A program made the position numbers and the translations under genes. Positions 51,854-60,507 of a stretch of 64,000 bases of DNA are shown here, piece after piece. Location of the stretch: positions 1-64,000 of the forward strand of contig NZ_JACIDI010000002.1 in assembly GCF_014196225.1 (NCBI RefSeq), given 5' to 3'. Source of the DNA: Bacteroides pyogenes. GTDB taxonomy: Bacteria; Bacteroidota; Bacteroidia; Bacteroidales; Bacteroidaceae. Positions within the stretch are counted from its first letter, which is position 1, and every line of letters starts with the position of its first letter. The notes under the pieces are model-generated. The model was not told the DNA's origin, did not search any database, and saw only the letters and a program-made list of their open reading frames with translations.

Positions 51854-53797
51854 ATGATGATGAAAACAAAGAATATCATATACAGTTTATTATTCGTATC
51901 GTCTGTCTCTCTCACTAGTTGCAAAAACTATTTGGATGTAGTACCCGACAACGATATCGAGACAATTGAAACAACCTTCGAGAAACGGGAAGATGCTTAT
52001 GCCTGGTTTAAGACATGTTATTCCATGATAACAATGGAGATTTCCGACATCAATACCTGTCCGTCTTTTTGGGGAACGGATGAGGTGGTAGCAGATGACT
52101 ACACCCGCTTAAATACCCGCTATGGCATACCGGGACTAATGATTGCCGACGGCTTACAAATGGCGCAGTCACCTTATGGGAATGTATGGAAAAGTACGAA
52201 ATTATATGGCGGCATCCGCTACTGTAACTTGTTTCTAAACCATATAGACGGCGTATATAATATGCTACAGGAAGAAAAAGACCTTTGGCGTGCAGAAATA
52301 CAGGCATTAAAAGCACAATATTATTTTGAGCTGATGCGCCGCTACGGTCCTATCATTCTAGTTCCCGAAAATATCGTAGCATCAGCTCCCATTGAAGAAA
52401 TGCAGCAGCCTCGCCGACCGATTGACGAAGTAGTAAATGCAATCGTAGAACTTTGCGATGCTGCTATCTCCAAACTGCCTTATTACAAAGAACAGGAGCA
52501 GAATCACTATGCTTATTTCTCCAAGGAAGGAGCAGCCACCTTAAAAGCTATGACGTTACTTTATGCAGCTTCCAAATTATTCAATGGTAACACGATGATG
52601 GCTGACATGGTGAATAAGAATGGAGAGCGTCTTTTTCCTGCATACGACAAAGAGAAATGGAAAAAAGCCGCAGAAGCTGCTGACGAAGCTTTGACAATAG
52701 CTTCGAAAGGAGGGAAGCAATTAGTAAAGGGAAGCTCTGAATGGCCTACTTCCATGCTGAATACAATCCGAGATATCCAACAGTCTTGTCTTAATTATGA
52801 CTATAACAATAAGGAAGTATTGTTATGCGTACGGCACCAACGTTTATCCCCACCCGTTTTCTATCATCCCAGATTTCCTGAAGAGGAATTAAACTATTAT
52901 GATCAATATTGTGTAGGAGGATTCGGAGCTTCCATGAAAATGGTGGAAATGTATTATACAGAACATGGTTTGCCCCTCTCAGAAGACAAACAATGGTTAG
53001 CTTCCCGCTATGCTATGACAATGGAAAGTGATGAACGGTATAAGAATATTATTCCATTAGGCGAAGCAGTGCTAAGCTTGCATCGCCGGCGCGAACCCCG
53101 CTTCTACGCTAACATCATAGCTCACAACACTTTCTGGTACAAAAAAAGTGTGAACAGTACCAATGAGCCCATGCGTTGCGAATGCCTCCAAGGACAATTA
53201 ATGGGAACTTCTTCCAAGCGTTATGATCCAAGTATTCCACAATGCCTGACAGGATATTATGTGAAGAAGTTCGACAATGCGGATGTAGCTTTGAAAGATT
53301 ATTATACCAACAGCTCTTCTGAATCCGGTGATATCCTGTTTCGTCTTCCGGATTTGTTACTGGCATCAGCGGAAGCATGGAATGAATATCTGGATGCACC
53401 CGATGAGCGAGTTTATGACCCGCTGGACCAGGTCCGTATGCGCGCAGGCATAGCGAAAGTCCGTGATGCGTGGAGAACTTATGCCCGCAATCCTCAAAAG
53501 GTAGAGACACAAGCAGGCATGCGTGAAATTATCCGTCAGGAATGGAATATCGAGTTCGCTTTCGAAGGCCGCAGATTCTATAATCTCCGTCGTTGGATGA
53601 CCGCACATGAAGAGCTCAACGCACCGCTTTATGGATGGAACATTATAGGAGATACGGAAGAGCGATTCTATAACAATAACAAAGAACCTATTATCGTGTG
53701 GAAGAAACGGGGATTTACTGCTCCACGCGATTATTTATTCCCTATAAGCAGTGAGGAAGTGATGATTTCAGGATGTGTTCAGAATCCCGGTTGGTAA
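51854..53797 (+). CDS. SusD/RagB-family nutrient-binding lipoprotein
   Basis: A 647-residue lipoprotein, long for the family. The lipobox is SLTSC (C23). SusD features: NYLDVVPDNDIETIETTFEK at the start, helices such as EIQALKAQYYFELMRRYGPI, and the closing block RQEWNIEFAFEGRRFYNLRR. It starts 9 nt after the SusC stop and forms the lid of that channel. Two more surface lipoproteins follow within 30 nt each, so the four outer-membrane proteins probably form one binding and import complex. Confidence 0.93.
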   Translation: MMMKTKNIIYSLLFVSSVSLTSCKNYLDVVPDNDIETIETTFEKREDAYAWFKTCYSMITMEISDINTCPSFWGTDEVVADDYTRLNTRYGIPGLMIADGLQMAQSPYGNVWKSTKLYGGIRYCNLFLNHIDGVYNMLQEEKDLWRAEIQALKAQYYFELMRRYGPIILVPENIVASAPIEEMQQPRRPIDEVVNAIVELCDAAISKLPYYKEQEQNHYAYFSKEGAATLKAMTLLYAASKLFNGNTMMADMVNKNGERLFPAYDKEKWKKAAEAADEALTIASKGGKQLVKGSSEWPTSMLNTIRDIQQSCLNYDYNNKEVLLCVRHQRLSPPVFYHPRFPEEELNYYDQYCVGGFGASMKMVEMYYTEHGLPLSEDKQWLASRYAMTMESDERYKNIIPLGEAVLSLHRRREPRFYANIIAHNTFWYKKSVNSTNEPMRCECLQGQLMGTSSKRYDPSIPQCLTGYYVKKFDNADVALKDYYTNSSSESGDILFRLPDLLLASAEAWNEYLDAPDERVYDPLDQVRMRAGIAKVRDAWRTYARNPQKVETQAGMREIIRQEWNIEFAFEGRRFYNLRRWMTAHEELNAPLYGWNIIGDTEERFYNNNKEPIIVWKKRGFTAPRDYLFPISSEEVMISGCVQNPGW

Positions 53798-53827
53798 TCA
53801 TTAGATCAAATTTAAAAAAAGACTGTT

Positions 53828-55231
53828 ATGAAAAAAATAATCTACTTAATAATAGCGGTTTATTCCTTTGTTTCCTGCAATGGCAATCCAGAGGGGTTTA
53901 CTGTTGATTTGCCAGCTGGCAGTTTCCAGTTTACACCGGCAATGGGTGGCGCAGTATTGCGCTACAAGTTACCTAACGATCCGGACGTTATAGCGATAAA
54001 TGTACGCTACAAGGATGTGTACGGTAATCATATATTAAAGACAGGCAGTAACTCAACAGACTTGTTGACAATAACAGGATTCAATGAGGAGGCGAGTAAT
54101 ATATCGGCACAAATATCATTCCTAAAAAGAAATAACGAAGAATCACAACCTATCAATGTTACTTTTGACACGTTAGACTCCGCACCAATTTGTTTTATCA
54201 ACAGTGCAGAGGTAAAATCCGGTTGGAATGGATGTACACTTGAATATAGTAATCCGGAAGGAACTACAGGCATGGCTCATATATTCTATATCGGAACAAA
54301 CCCTTTAGACAATCAGACTGATACGATATGGATCGAGTCATTTCCATTGACAGAAGGTCGAGACATAAGGCACTACACTCCCAAACAAAAACGTCCTAGC
54401 CATACTATAATAGTACGTGTGGAAGATTATCGGGGATACATTGTAAAAGAGAGAGTATGGGAAGAAATCCATGCATTCAATGTAGAAAAACTGGAGCCAT
54501 CCAAATTCGAACTTATCTACAAAAACTCATTGGAAATACCGGAAGAAAAAATAGGTATCGAATATTTGACAGATGGAGATACTAAAGGCACATACTGGTT
54601 TCAGACTCAAGATTTGCATCATTATTATACTTTCCTTTCCAAAGAAAATGGAGTAGGCGAAGCATCCGAACCGATGTATATTGACCTGAAAAAGATGCGT
54701 CCAGTATCTGAAATCCGATTCTATGCATACCGCTATATAGGTAAAAAAGGATTTAATTCTAAACCCGCTCCTGATTGGGGGAGGCCTCCAATTAATACCT
54801 CTTATAAAGGGCCGCAATACTTTAAGAATTATCTGATGAATAAACTACCCTGCTCTGTGACAATCTATGGCTGCCGGAAAGAGGTTAACAATTTTAATTG
54901 GGATAGTATGGAATGGGAAGTCATAAGTTCGTTCAATGATGATCCGGATATTTCTGATGAAGAACGTTGGACATACCATGCTGTAACTTGTGGCGGTACC
55001 ACTAACACACATCGTTTTGCGACATTAAGCGCATTGGAAGAAGCAGCTCCTATCTATAAGTCAATGAGTATAGATATTGATAAACAAAAAGAGGGATTTC
55101 GTTATTTAAAGATTAAATTTAATGGAACCTATAATATGTATCCCTCGAATTACGAAAATAATAATACAACCAACAAGCATACCAAACATCTGACTTTCCA
55201 TGAACTTGAAGTATATTCTGATAAAGATTAA
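53828..55231 (+). CDS. SusCD-associated surface lipoprotein (DUF4959/DUF5000-like)
   Basis: A 467-residue lipoprotein with lipobox FVSC (C17). The N-terminal part is an Ig-like beta domain (DUF4959 style: FQFTPAMGGAVLRYKLPNDPD), a middle beta domain follows, and the C-terminal 160 residues are discoidin-like (MYIDLKKMRPVSEIRFYAYR, then FRYLKIKFNGTYNMYP, then HLTFHELEVYSD). Proteins of this layout sit beside SusC/SusD pairs and are thought to bind ligand at the cell surface. It starts 30 nt after susD. No catalytic motif is visible. Confidence 0.8.
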   Translation: MKKIIYLIIAVYSFVSCNGNPEGFTVDLPAGSFQFTPAMGGAVLRYKLPNDPDVIAINVRYKDVYGNHILKTGSNSTDLLTITGFNEEASNISAQISFLKRNNEESQPINVTFDTLDSAPICFINSAEVKSGWNGCTLEYSNPEGTTGMAHIFYIGTNPLDNQTDTIWIESFPLTEGRDIRHYTPKQKRPSHTIIVRVEDYRGYIVKERVWEEIHAFNVEKLEPSKFELIYKNSLEIPEEKIGIEYLTDGDTKGTYWFQTQDLHHYYTFLSKENGVGEASEPMYIDLKKMRPVSEIRFYAYRYIGKKGFNSKPAPDWGRPPINTSYKGPQYFKNYLMNKLPCSVTIYGCRKEVNNFNWDSMEWEVISSFNDDPDISDEERWTYHAVTCGGTTNTHRFATLSALEEAAPIYKSMSIDIDKQKEGFRYLKIKFNGTYNMYPSNYENNNTTNKHTKHLTFHELEVYSDKD

Positions 55232-55247
55232 AAGGAGGAGTATAGAC

Positions 55248-56741
55248 ATGAAAAAATATATAGGACTATTAATAGGTATATTGACAATCGTATCTTGCGA
55301 ATCTCTGGAAGATACATATAAAGACTATGCAGGGAACGGTCCCATCCGTTACCTCGGTAAATGTACTGACCTAACTGTCCGTCCCGGATGGAACAGACTG
55401 ATTGTTAATTGGAAAAACAGTCCGGATCCGGTAATTGATAAAATAAAAATCACTTGGTCGAAAGACGGAATAGTGAAAGAACAATTACTCAATACAGAAA
55501 CAGAGGAATTCAATATTCCGGGCTTAGAAGACGGCAATTACGAAGTGACAGTATATTCAATAGACAAAGAAGGAAATACATCTTTAAAAAGTACGATTTA
55601 TGGGCGCCCGTATACAGCAAGCCATGAGATGGTACAATCATTTACCCAAGTTGTCTCCAATCATTATTTCTTAAAAAACCGACTGGTTCTCATTTTTCAG
55701 GGATGGGAAGACAATGTTACAAATGCATATCTGACATATACCAAGACAGACGGAAGTGCCGGGCGAATCAATTTGAACAAACAACTGGTTAATCAACTTT
55801 ACTATTTGTTACCCGATGCTATTGACCCGACCCAACCAATAGAACTTTACCGTTCCGGTCATATTCTCGGGTGTGATGATGAAATAATATTTGCCCCTAC
55901 TAAACTTGAGAAGATAAGATTATTCAATGCAGACTTTAAGCAAGAAATGAAACGCCAATTTGGCTTCGACGAAGATATTCCGGACAGTTGGGCCTCAACC
56001 GTAGAAAAAATTAACCTCGACTGGACTATCGGCAGTTTTTCTGATTTATTGAATTTACCTAATTTGAAAAAACTTGTATTAGGCAAACATCGTTATATCC
56101 TCAATGACTTAGTGAACGATTCTGAAACTGCCCAAAGTAAGGTATATGATGCAGCATTAAGTGACTTTGTACTAAAAACCTTACACGAATTAAATCCTGA
56201 CTTCGTAGTAGAACGTTATAACAAGCATTATTCAAATTTGACGGCGGCTGAATATTTAAAAGAGAAGGGGGAAACATATCTTCCCGATTATTCTTTTTTT
56301 GATCTTTCAGATTTGAAATTCACTTCCTTACCGTCCGATGCCCCAAATTACAAATCATATCTGGAATATCTGACAGACAATAATGTTAAAACCAGCTGGG
56401 AACCTGCCGGCATGAAAACGTTAACGACTTATTCTCTGACGTTAGACTTAAAAACAGAAAAAAAACTACAAGGGCTGAAACTAGTACAAACTTATTTTGA
56501 TAATGAAAATAAACGCTCTTGGTGCCCCCGCATAGTTAAGATATTCGTATCCAAAGATTCCGACAATTGGGAAAGCGCTACTTACTTAGAAGAACTGGAA
56601 ATCGGACATAGTACCGGAGAAATAAATATCATCCCATTTGTGGAGGGTGGAAAACATGCTCAATACATAAAAGTTGTGGTTTCTACACCACACTCAGAAT
56701 CTACATATAATATAAGTCTGGCGGAAATTGGTCTTTATTAA
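55248..56741 (+). CDS. SusCD-associated surface lipoprotein (DUF4998-like)
   Basis: A 497-residue lipoprotein from the ATG at 55248, which has a strong Shine-Dalgarno sequence (AAAGGAGGAG) just upstream; a longer in-frame start at 55200 overlaps the previous gene and lacks the signal peptide at the right place. Lipobox IVSC (C17), then LEDTYKDYAGNGPIRYLGK, the typical DUF4998 opening, and a fibronectin-like domain. A central region of unclear fold follows, with leucine-rich character at about 270-290. A discoidin-like C-terminus (YSLTLDLKTEKKLQGLKLVQ, then KIFVSKDSDNWESATYLEEL) closes it. It probably binds substrate at the surface. Last gene of the operon, followed by a terminator. Confidence 0.82.
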   Translation: MKKYIGLLIGILTIVSCESLEDTYKDYAGNGPIRYLGKCTDLTVRPGWNRLIVNWKNSPDPVIDKIKITWSKDGIVKEQLLNTETEEFNIPGLEDGNYEVTVYSIDKEGNTSLKSTIYGRPYTASHEMVQSFTQVVSNHYFLKNRLVLIFQGWEDNVTNAYLTYTKTDGSAGRINLNKQLVNQLYYLLPDAIDPTQPIELYRSGHILGCDDEIIFAPTKLEKIRLFNADFKQEMKRQFGFDEDIPDSWASTVEKINLDWTIGSFSDLLNLPNLKKLVLGKHRYILNDLVNDSETAQSKVYDAALSDFVLKTLHELNPDFVVERYNKHYSNLTAAEYLKEKGETYLPDYSFFDLSDLKFTSLPSDAPNYKSYLEYLTDNNVKTSWEPAGMKTLTTYSLTLDLKTEKKLQGLKLVQTYFDNENKRSWCPRIVKIFVSKDSDNWESATYLEELEIGHSTGEINIIPFVEGGKHAQYIKVVVSTPHSESTYNISLAEIGLY

Positions 56742-56867
56742 TGATAGTCTCACACAAATATATCTTGCAAGCAAAGGCAGTTTATCCGACAATCCAAGGT
56801 TTACCATCTGAGATTCTCAAATATCCATCTTTTATAAGCTAGACCCATTAGAATGACATATGAAAGT

Positions 56868-56937
56868 AGAAGCTGATTCTATGACCTTTGCAAATTAAAG
56901 TTCCCCCAAACTTGCGAAGACCTTAGAATCAGCTTCT
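56868..56937. terminator. Long-loop hairpin ending the second import operon
   Basis: Perfect 13-bp arms AGAAGCTGATTCT (56868-56880) and AGAATCAGCTTCT (56925-56937) with a 44-nt loop, followed by TTTATTAGG. It lies in the 330-nt gap 56742-57071 between convergent genes; nothing else was seen there. Confidence 0.6.
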
Positions 56938-57071
56938 TTTATTAGGATAGAACTCTTTCACAAGAGTTTCCAGAAGTCAAAAGTTTATGTTGTCAGACGG
57001 TACATTTTGTCCGGATCATCATCTTTTTTATCATCCAGCAAAGTTCGGCTTATCGTGTTTTGTTTTTAAAA

Positions 57072-58652
57072 TCAGTTCTTATAAACTTCTCGGATAGGAT
57101 CGTCATACTGCTCCTGAAGGCGAAGCAGTTCGGCATTCAGCTGCTTGGTAAGATCCTCCGTTCCGGGTTTACCATATATATTGTTCATTTCCATCGGGTC
57201 TTCCTGCAAATCGTACAATTCCCAACAGTCTATGTCTTTATAGAAACGAATCAGTTTGTAGCGGTCGGTACGCACTCCGTAATGACGGCGCACGGCATGT
57301 TCTGCCGGATACTCATAAAAATGATAGTACAGCGACTTCCGCCAGTCGGGCAGCTTCTCTCCTTTCAACAAAGGAAGGAAAGAAACTCCGTGCATATCGG
57401 AGGGTACTTTCACTCCTGCCAAATCGAGAATCGTAGGCCCGTAGTCGATGTTCTGTACCATTTCGTCTACATCACCTTTCTTTCCGCCCGGCAAACGAAC
57501 CAGAAGCGGAGTGCGGAAAGACTCTTCGTACATGAAACGTTTGTCGAACCATCCGTGTTCACCCATGTAGAACCCTTGATCTGACGTATACACAATCATG
57601 GTGTTCTCCAGCAAACCGTTTTCTTCGAGGTGTTTCAGCAGGCGGCCTACGTTGCGATCGATGGAATGAATCACCCGCAAATAGTCGCGCATATACTGCT
57701 GATACTTCCACTCGGCAAGGACCTTGCCCGACAGCTTATCCTTTTTGAACTTCGCTATAATCGGGTCGTAATGTGCATCCCATGCTGCTTTCTGCTCGGG
57801 ATTCATCGCGTTATACAAGCGGCGTCCGGCTTTCTCAAGTCCCGTAGTGGTATGAATTTCATTCTCTTTATCCGCCATTTTCAGGTCGTAAACCAAATCC
57901 ATATCCTTGATAATGCTCATCTCCTGCTTCGATGCGGGGATGCGTCCTTCGTAGGTATCGTAGAAGTTATCCGGTAGCGGATAAACGGAGTCTTTATACA
58001 GTTCCAAATCACACAAATCGGGCATCCATGTGCGATGGGGAGCCTTGTGGTGCACAAAGAGACAGAACGGTTTCTCTTTGTCGCGAATGCTGTCGAGCCA
58101 GTTCACCGCCAAGTCCGTCACAATATTGGTGGCATAGCCTTCGCGCTGCACTTTCTCTCCATTCTTCACAAAGTACGGATTATAGTATTCACCTTGACCG
58201 ATCAAGATATCCCAATAATCAAATCCTGTAGGCTCGGAACTCAAATGCCACTTCCCGATCATTGCCGTCTGATAACCATTCTCTCTCAACAGCTTCGGGA
58301 ACGTCTGCTGGCTGCCGTCAAACCTTTTCGTATTATCGGTAAATCCGTTTGCATGGCTGTGCTTTCCCGTCAGCATACAAGCACGGCTCGGCCCGCTCAA
58401 CGAGTTTGCCACAAAACTGTTGGTAAAACGTACTCCCTCGTTGGCGATACGGTCTATGTTAGGAGTTTCGATATAGCGTCGGTCGTAGGCGCTGATGGTT
58501 TGAAACGAATGGTCGTCGCACATAATGTAGACCACGTTCATCGGCTTCTTGTTGTTTTGTTCAGCCTTCTTTCCTCCCCCGCAGGCGGGCAACGATGTAA
58601 GCATCGTTGCCCCTGTAAGGGAGTACAATAGTGTAGATGAAAAATTACTCAT
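57072..58652 (-). CDS. Sulfatase (S1 family, serine-type)
   Basis: A 526-residue exported sulfatase, probably a lipoprotein (LPAC, C24). The metal site begins VYIMCDDHS (D46, D47). The modification motif is SGPSR at 86-90, so the formylglycine precursor is Ser86 rather than Cys, which needs an anaerobic radical maturase not seen in this window. Later motifs: ACMLTGKHSHANG, MIGKWHLSSEPTGFDYWDIL and VYTSDQGFYMGEHGWFDKRFM. The sequence resembles S1_11-type enzymes that remove 6-O-sulfate from N-acetylglucosamine in host glycans; that subfamily call is from memory. It follows SusD by 27 nt and gives the locus its likely job: sulfated glycan use. Confidence 0.93.
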   Translation of the reverse strand: MSNFSSTLLYSLTGATMLTSLPACGGGKKAEQNNKKPMNVVYIMCDDHSFQTISAYDRRYIETPNIDRIANEGVRFTNSFVANSLSGPSRACMLTGKHSHANGFTDNTKRFDGSQQTFPKLLRENGYQTAMIGKWHLSSEPTGFDYWDILIGQGEYYNPYFVKNGEKVQREGYATNIVTDLAVNWLDSIRDKEKPFCLFVHHKAPHRTWMPDLCDLELYKDSVYPLPDNFYDTYEGRIPASKQEMSIIKDMDLVYDLKMADKENEIHTTTGLEKAGRRLYNAMNPEQKAAWDAHYDPIIAKFKKDKLSGKVLAEWKYQQYMRDYLRVIHSIDRNVGRLLKHLEENGLLENTMIVYTSDQGFYMGEHGWFDKRFMYEESFRTPLLVRLPGGKKGDVDEMVQNIDYGPTILDLAGVKVPSDMHGVSFLPLLKGEKLPDWRKSLYYHFYEYPAEHAVRRHYGVRTDRYKLIRFYKDIDCWELYDLQEDPMEMNNIYGKPGTEDLTKQLNAELLRLQEQYDDPIREVYKN

Positions 58653-58679
58653 GTCTCTTTATTTAATTTTCAAGTTAGT

Positions 58680-60494
58680 TTACCACCCCGGGTTCTGTTT
58701 CCACTGATTCTGTGTTCTTTCCAACAGTTCGATGCGAATGGGCAACAGGTAATCACGCTTCACATTGAACTTCCACCCCTGTTCATATCCTGCGGGATTG
58801 CTGGGAAGTATATATCGCAAGGCGTCTCCCTGTTTGCCTGTCAGGTAAAGGTTGTTGCCCGACGGTTTATCGTACACCAGCTTGCCGCCATATTTCGGAT
58901 GATTCTCCAGGTTGCTGCCGGTAAAGAGCGCGCCTTTAGGCCATTGGCCTACAATAAGTTCATCGGCGGCAGCCCAGCGGAGAATATCTTCAAGGCGGCG
59001 TCCTTCACACGCTTGTTCCACACGGCGTTCGCGGCGTACTGCCTGAACGTATTTATTCAATTTACGGAACGGATAGTCGGCTTCCTGATTGTATTCTCTG
59101 TCGAAGTCCACTCCCGGCATACCCACGCGGTCGCGCAAGGGTTTCAAGGCATCTGCTATCTTTTGCGCATTCGCTGCTCCGTCCAGTTCGGCCAAAGCCT
59201 CGGCATAGTTGAGCAACACGTCGGCATAACGGAATTGAATGGCAGGCGTAGCGCCCTTGAATTCTGCGTCGAGACTGCCGGTATAATCTATCTGCACGTG
59301 CTTCAACAGAGAGTAGCCTGTCATGTTCTGATTGTAAGAAGAGGAACCGATAAGCGGCGGCACTACGTAAAAAGGAGCCGCATCGTCGGGGCGCAACTGC
59401 TGACCCGGCGTACAGACCGTCTGCGCCAAACGCGGATCGCGTACCGTAGGCAGCAGTTCATTGCCGAATACCTTTTTAGCCTCAACACGCTGTTCGCCGA
59501 CAAACGGTTTTCCGTCAATCGTCAGATAGTCGTCCACAAGCGAAGCGGTCACTCCTATGCTTCCACCGCCTTGATTCAAATAACGGTTCACATTGTTACC
59601 CACTTTGTCTCCGTCGTACTTCTTAAACCAGAGTACCTCCGAGTTGTTCGACAAATCGGTAGTCTGGAATAACTGTCGATAGTCGTTTCCGGTATTGCCT
59701 GTATTGTATACCTTCCACACACCTCTTTTCATCACTTCCTCGGCAGCGGCGGCAGCTTGCGTAAAGTAGTCTCGAATCTTTTCATCCGTCACCGATTTAT
59801 CATAAAACTCATCTCCTTCGGCCTTGTGATATTTCTCCCAAGTCGCCTCGAACAGAGCCACCTCGCTCTTCAGCGCACGAGCCACATCTTTATGCACACG
59901 CATCGATGCACTGTTGTTGCGCTCTCTCAACAATGAAATAGCCTTGTCCAAATCATCCAGAATATGGTCGGCAACCACTGTCCGGCTGTCGCGTGGAAGA
60001 AGCATAGCTTCGATATTGGGATCGAGCGGTTTATCAATCCATGTCAACTCACCGTAATCCACAAACATTCTGTAATAATACCACGCCCGGAAATAGTAAG
60101 CCTCCCCTACACACTGATTGTAGGCAGCTGTTCCTTTCTCGGAAGTATTGTCCAGATTGAGCAACAGGTAGTTCAGGTTGCGGATTGCTTTATAATTAGA
60201 AAGTGCGGTTGCATGACTCAAAGCCATTTCTCCCGCCAGCCGAGTATTCACCGAACTGGAAGCAAGGTTATCGCTGCGTGTATCGGAACCAGCAATGTGA
60301 TTGCCTCCTCCGGCATCGAACCCCTGAGAACGAAGTCCGCTCTCATAAAATTGATCCAGATAGTTTGTCATTTCTCCCGTGCTACTAAAAGGAGATGCGG
60401 TAGAAAGAACCCCTTTCGGCGCCTTATCTAAATCGTAACAAGCCGTAAGACCGCAGATCAGCACAATACCGCACAATATATTTTTCTTTTTCAT
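58680..60494 (-). CDS. SusD/RagB-family glycan-binding lipoprotein
   Basis: A 604-residue lipoprotein; lipobox GLTAC (C19). N-terminal LDKAPKGVLSTASPF and C-terminal FRYADVLLNYAEALAELDG, then RRERRVEQACEGRRLEDILRW, are classic SusD signatures. It starts 13 nt after the SusC stop and is followed by the sulfatase. Unlike the other two SusD genes here it is not linked to a sigma/FecR pair. Confidence 0.94.
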   Translation of the reverse strand: MKKKNILCGIVLICGLTACYDLDKAPKGVLSTASPFSSTGEMTNYLDQFYESGLRSQGFDAGGGNHIAGSDTRSDNLASSSVNTRLAGEMALSHATALSNYKAIRNLNYLLLNLDNTSEKGTAAYNQCVGEAYYFRAWYYYRMFVDYGELTWIDKPLDPNIEAMLLPRDSRTVVADHILDDLDKAISLLRERNNSASMRVHKDVARALKSEVALFEATWEKYHKAEGDEFYDKSVTDEKIRDYFTQAAAAAEEVMKRGVWKVYNTGNTGNDYRQLFQTTDLSNNSEVLWFKKYDGDKVGNNVNRYLNQGGGSIGVTASLVDDYLTIDGKPFVGEQRVEAKKVFGNELLPTVRDPRLAQTVCTPGQQLRPDDAAPFYVVPPLIGSSSYNQNMTGYSLLKHVQIDYTGSLDAEFKGATPAIQFRYADVLLNYAEALAELDGAANAQKIADALKPLRDRVGMPGVDFDREYNQEADYPFRKLNKYVQAVRRERRVEQACEGRRLEDILRWAAADELIVGQWPKGALFTGSNLENHPKYGGKLVYDKPSGNNLYLTGKQGDALRYILPSNPAGYEQGWKFNVKRDYLLPIRIELLERTQNQWKQNPGW

Positions 60495-60507
60495 AATATT
60501 CTGCTAT

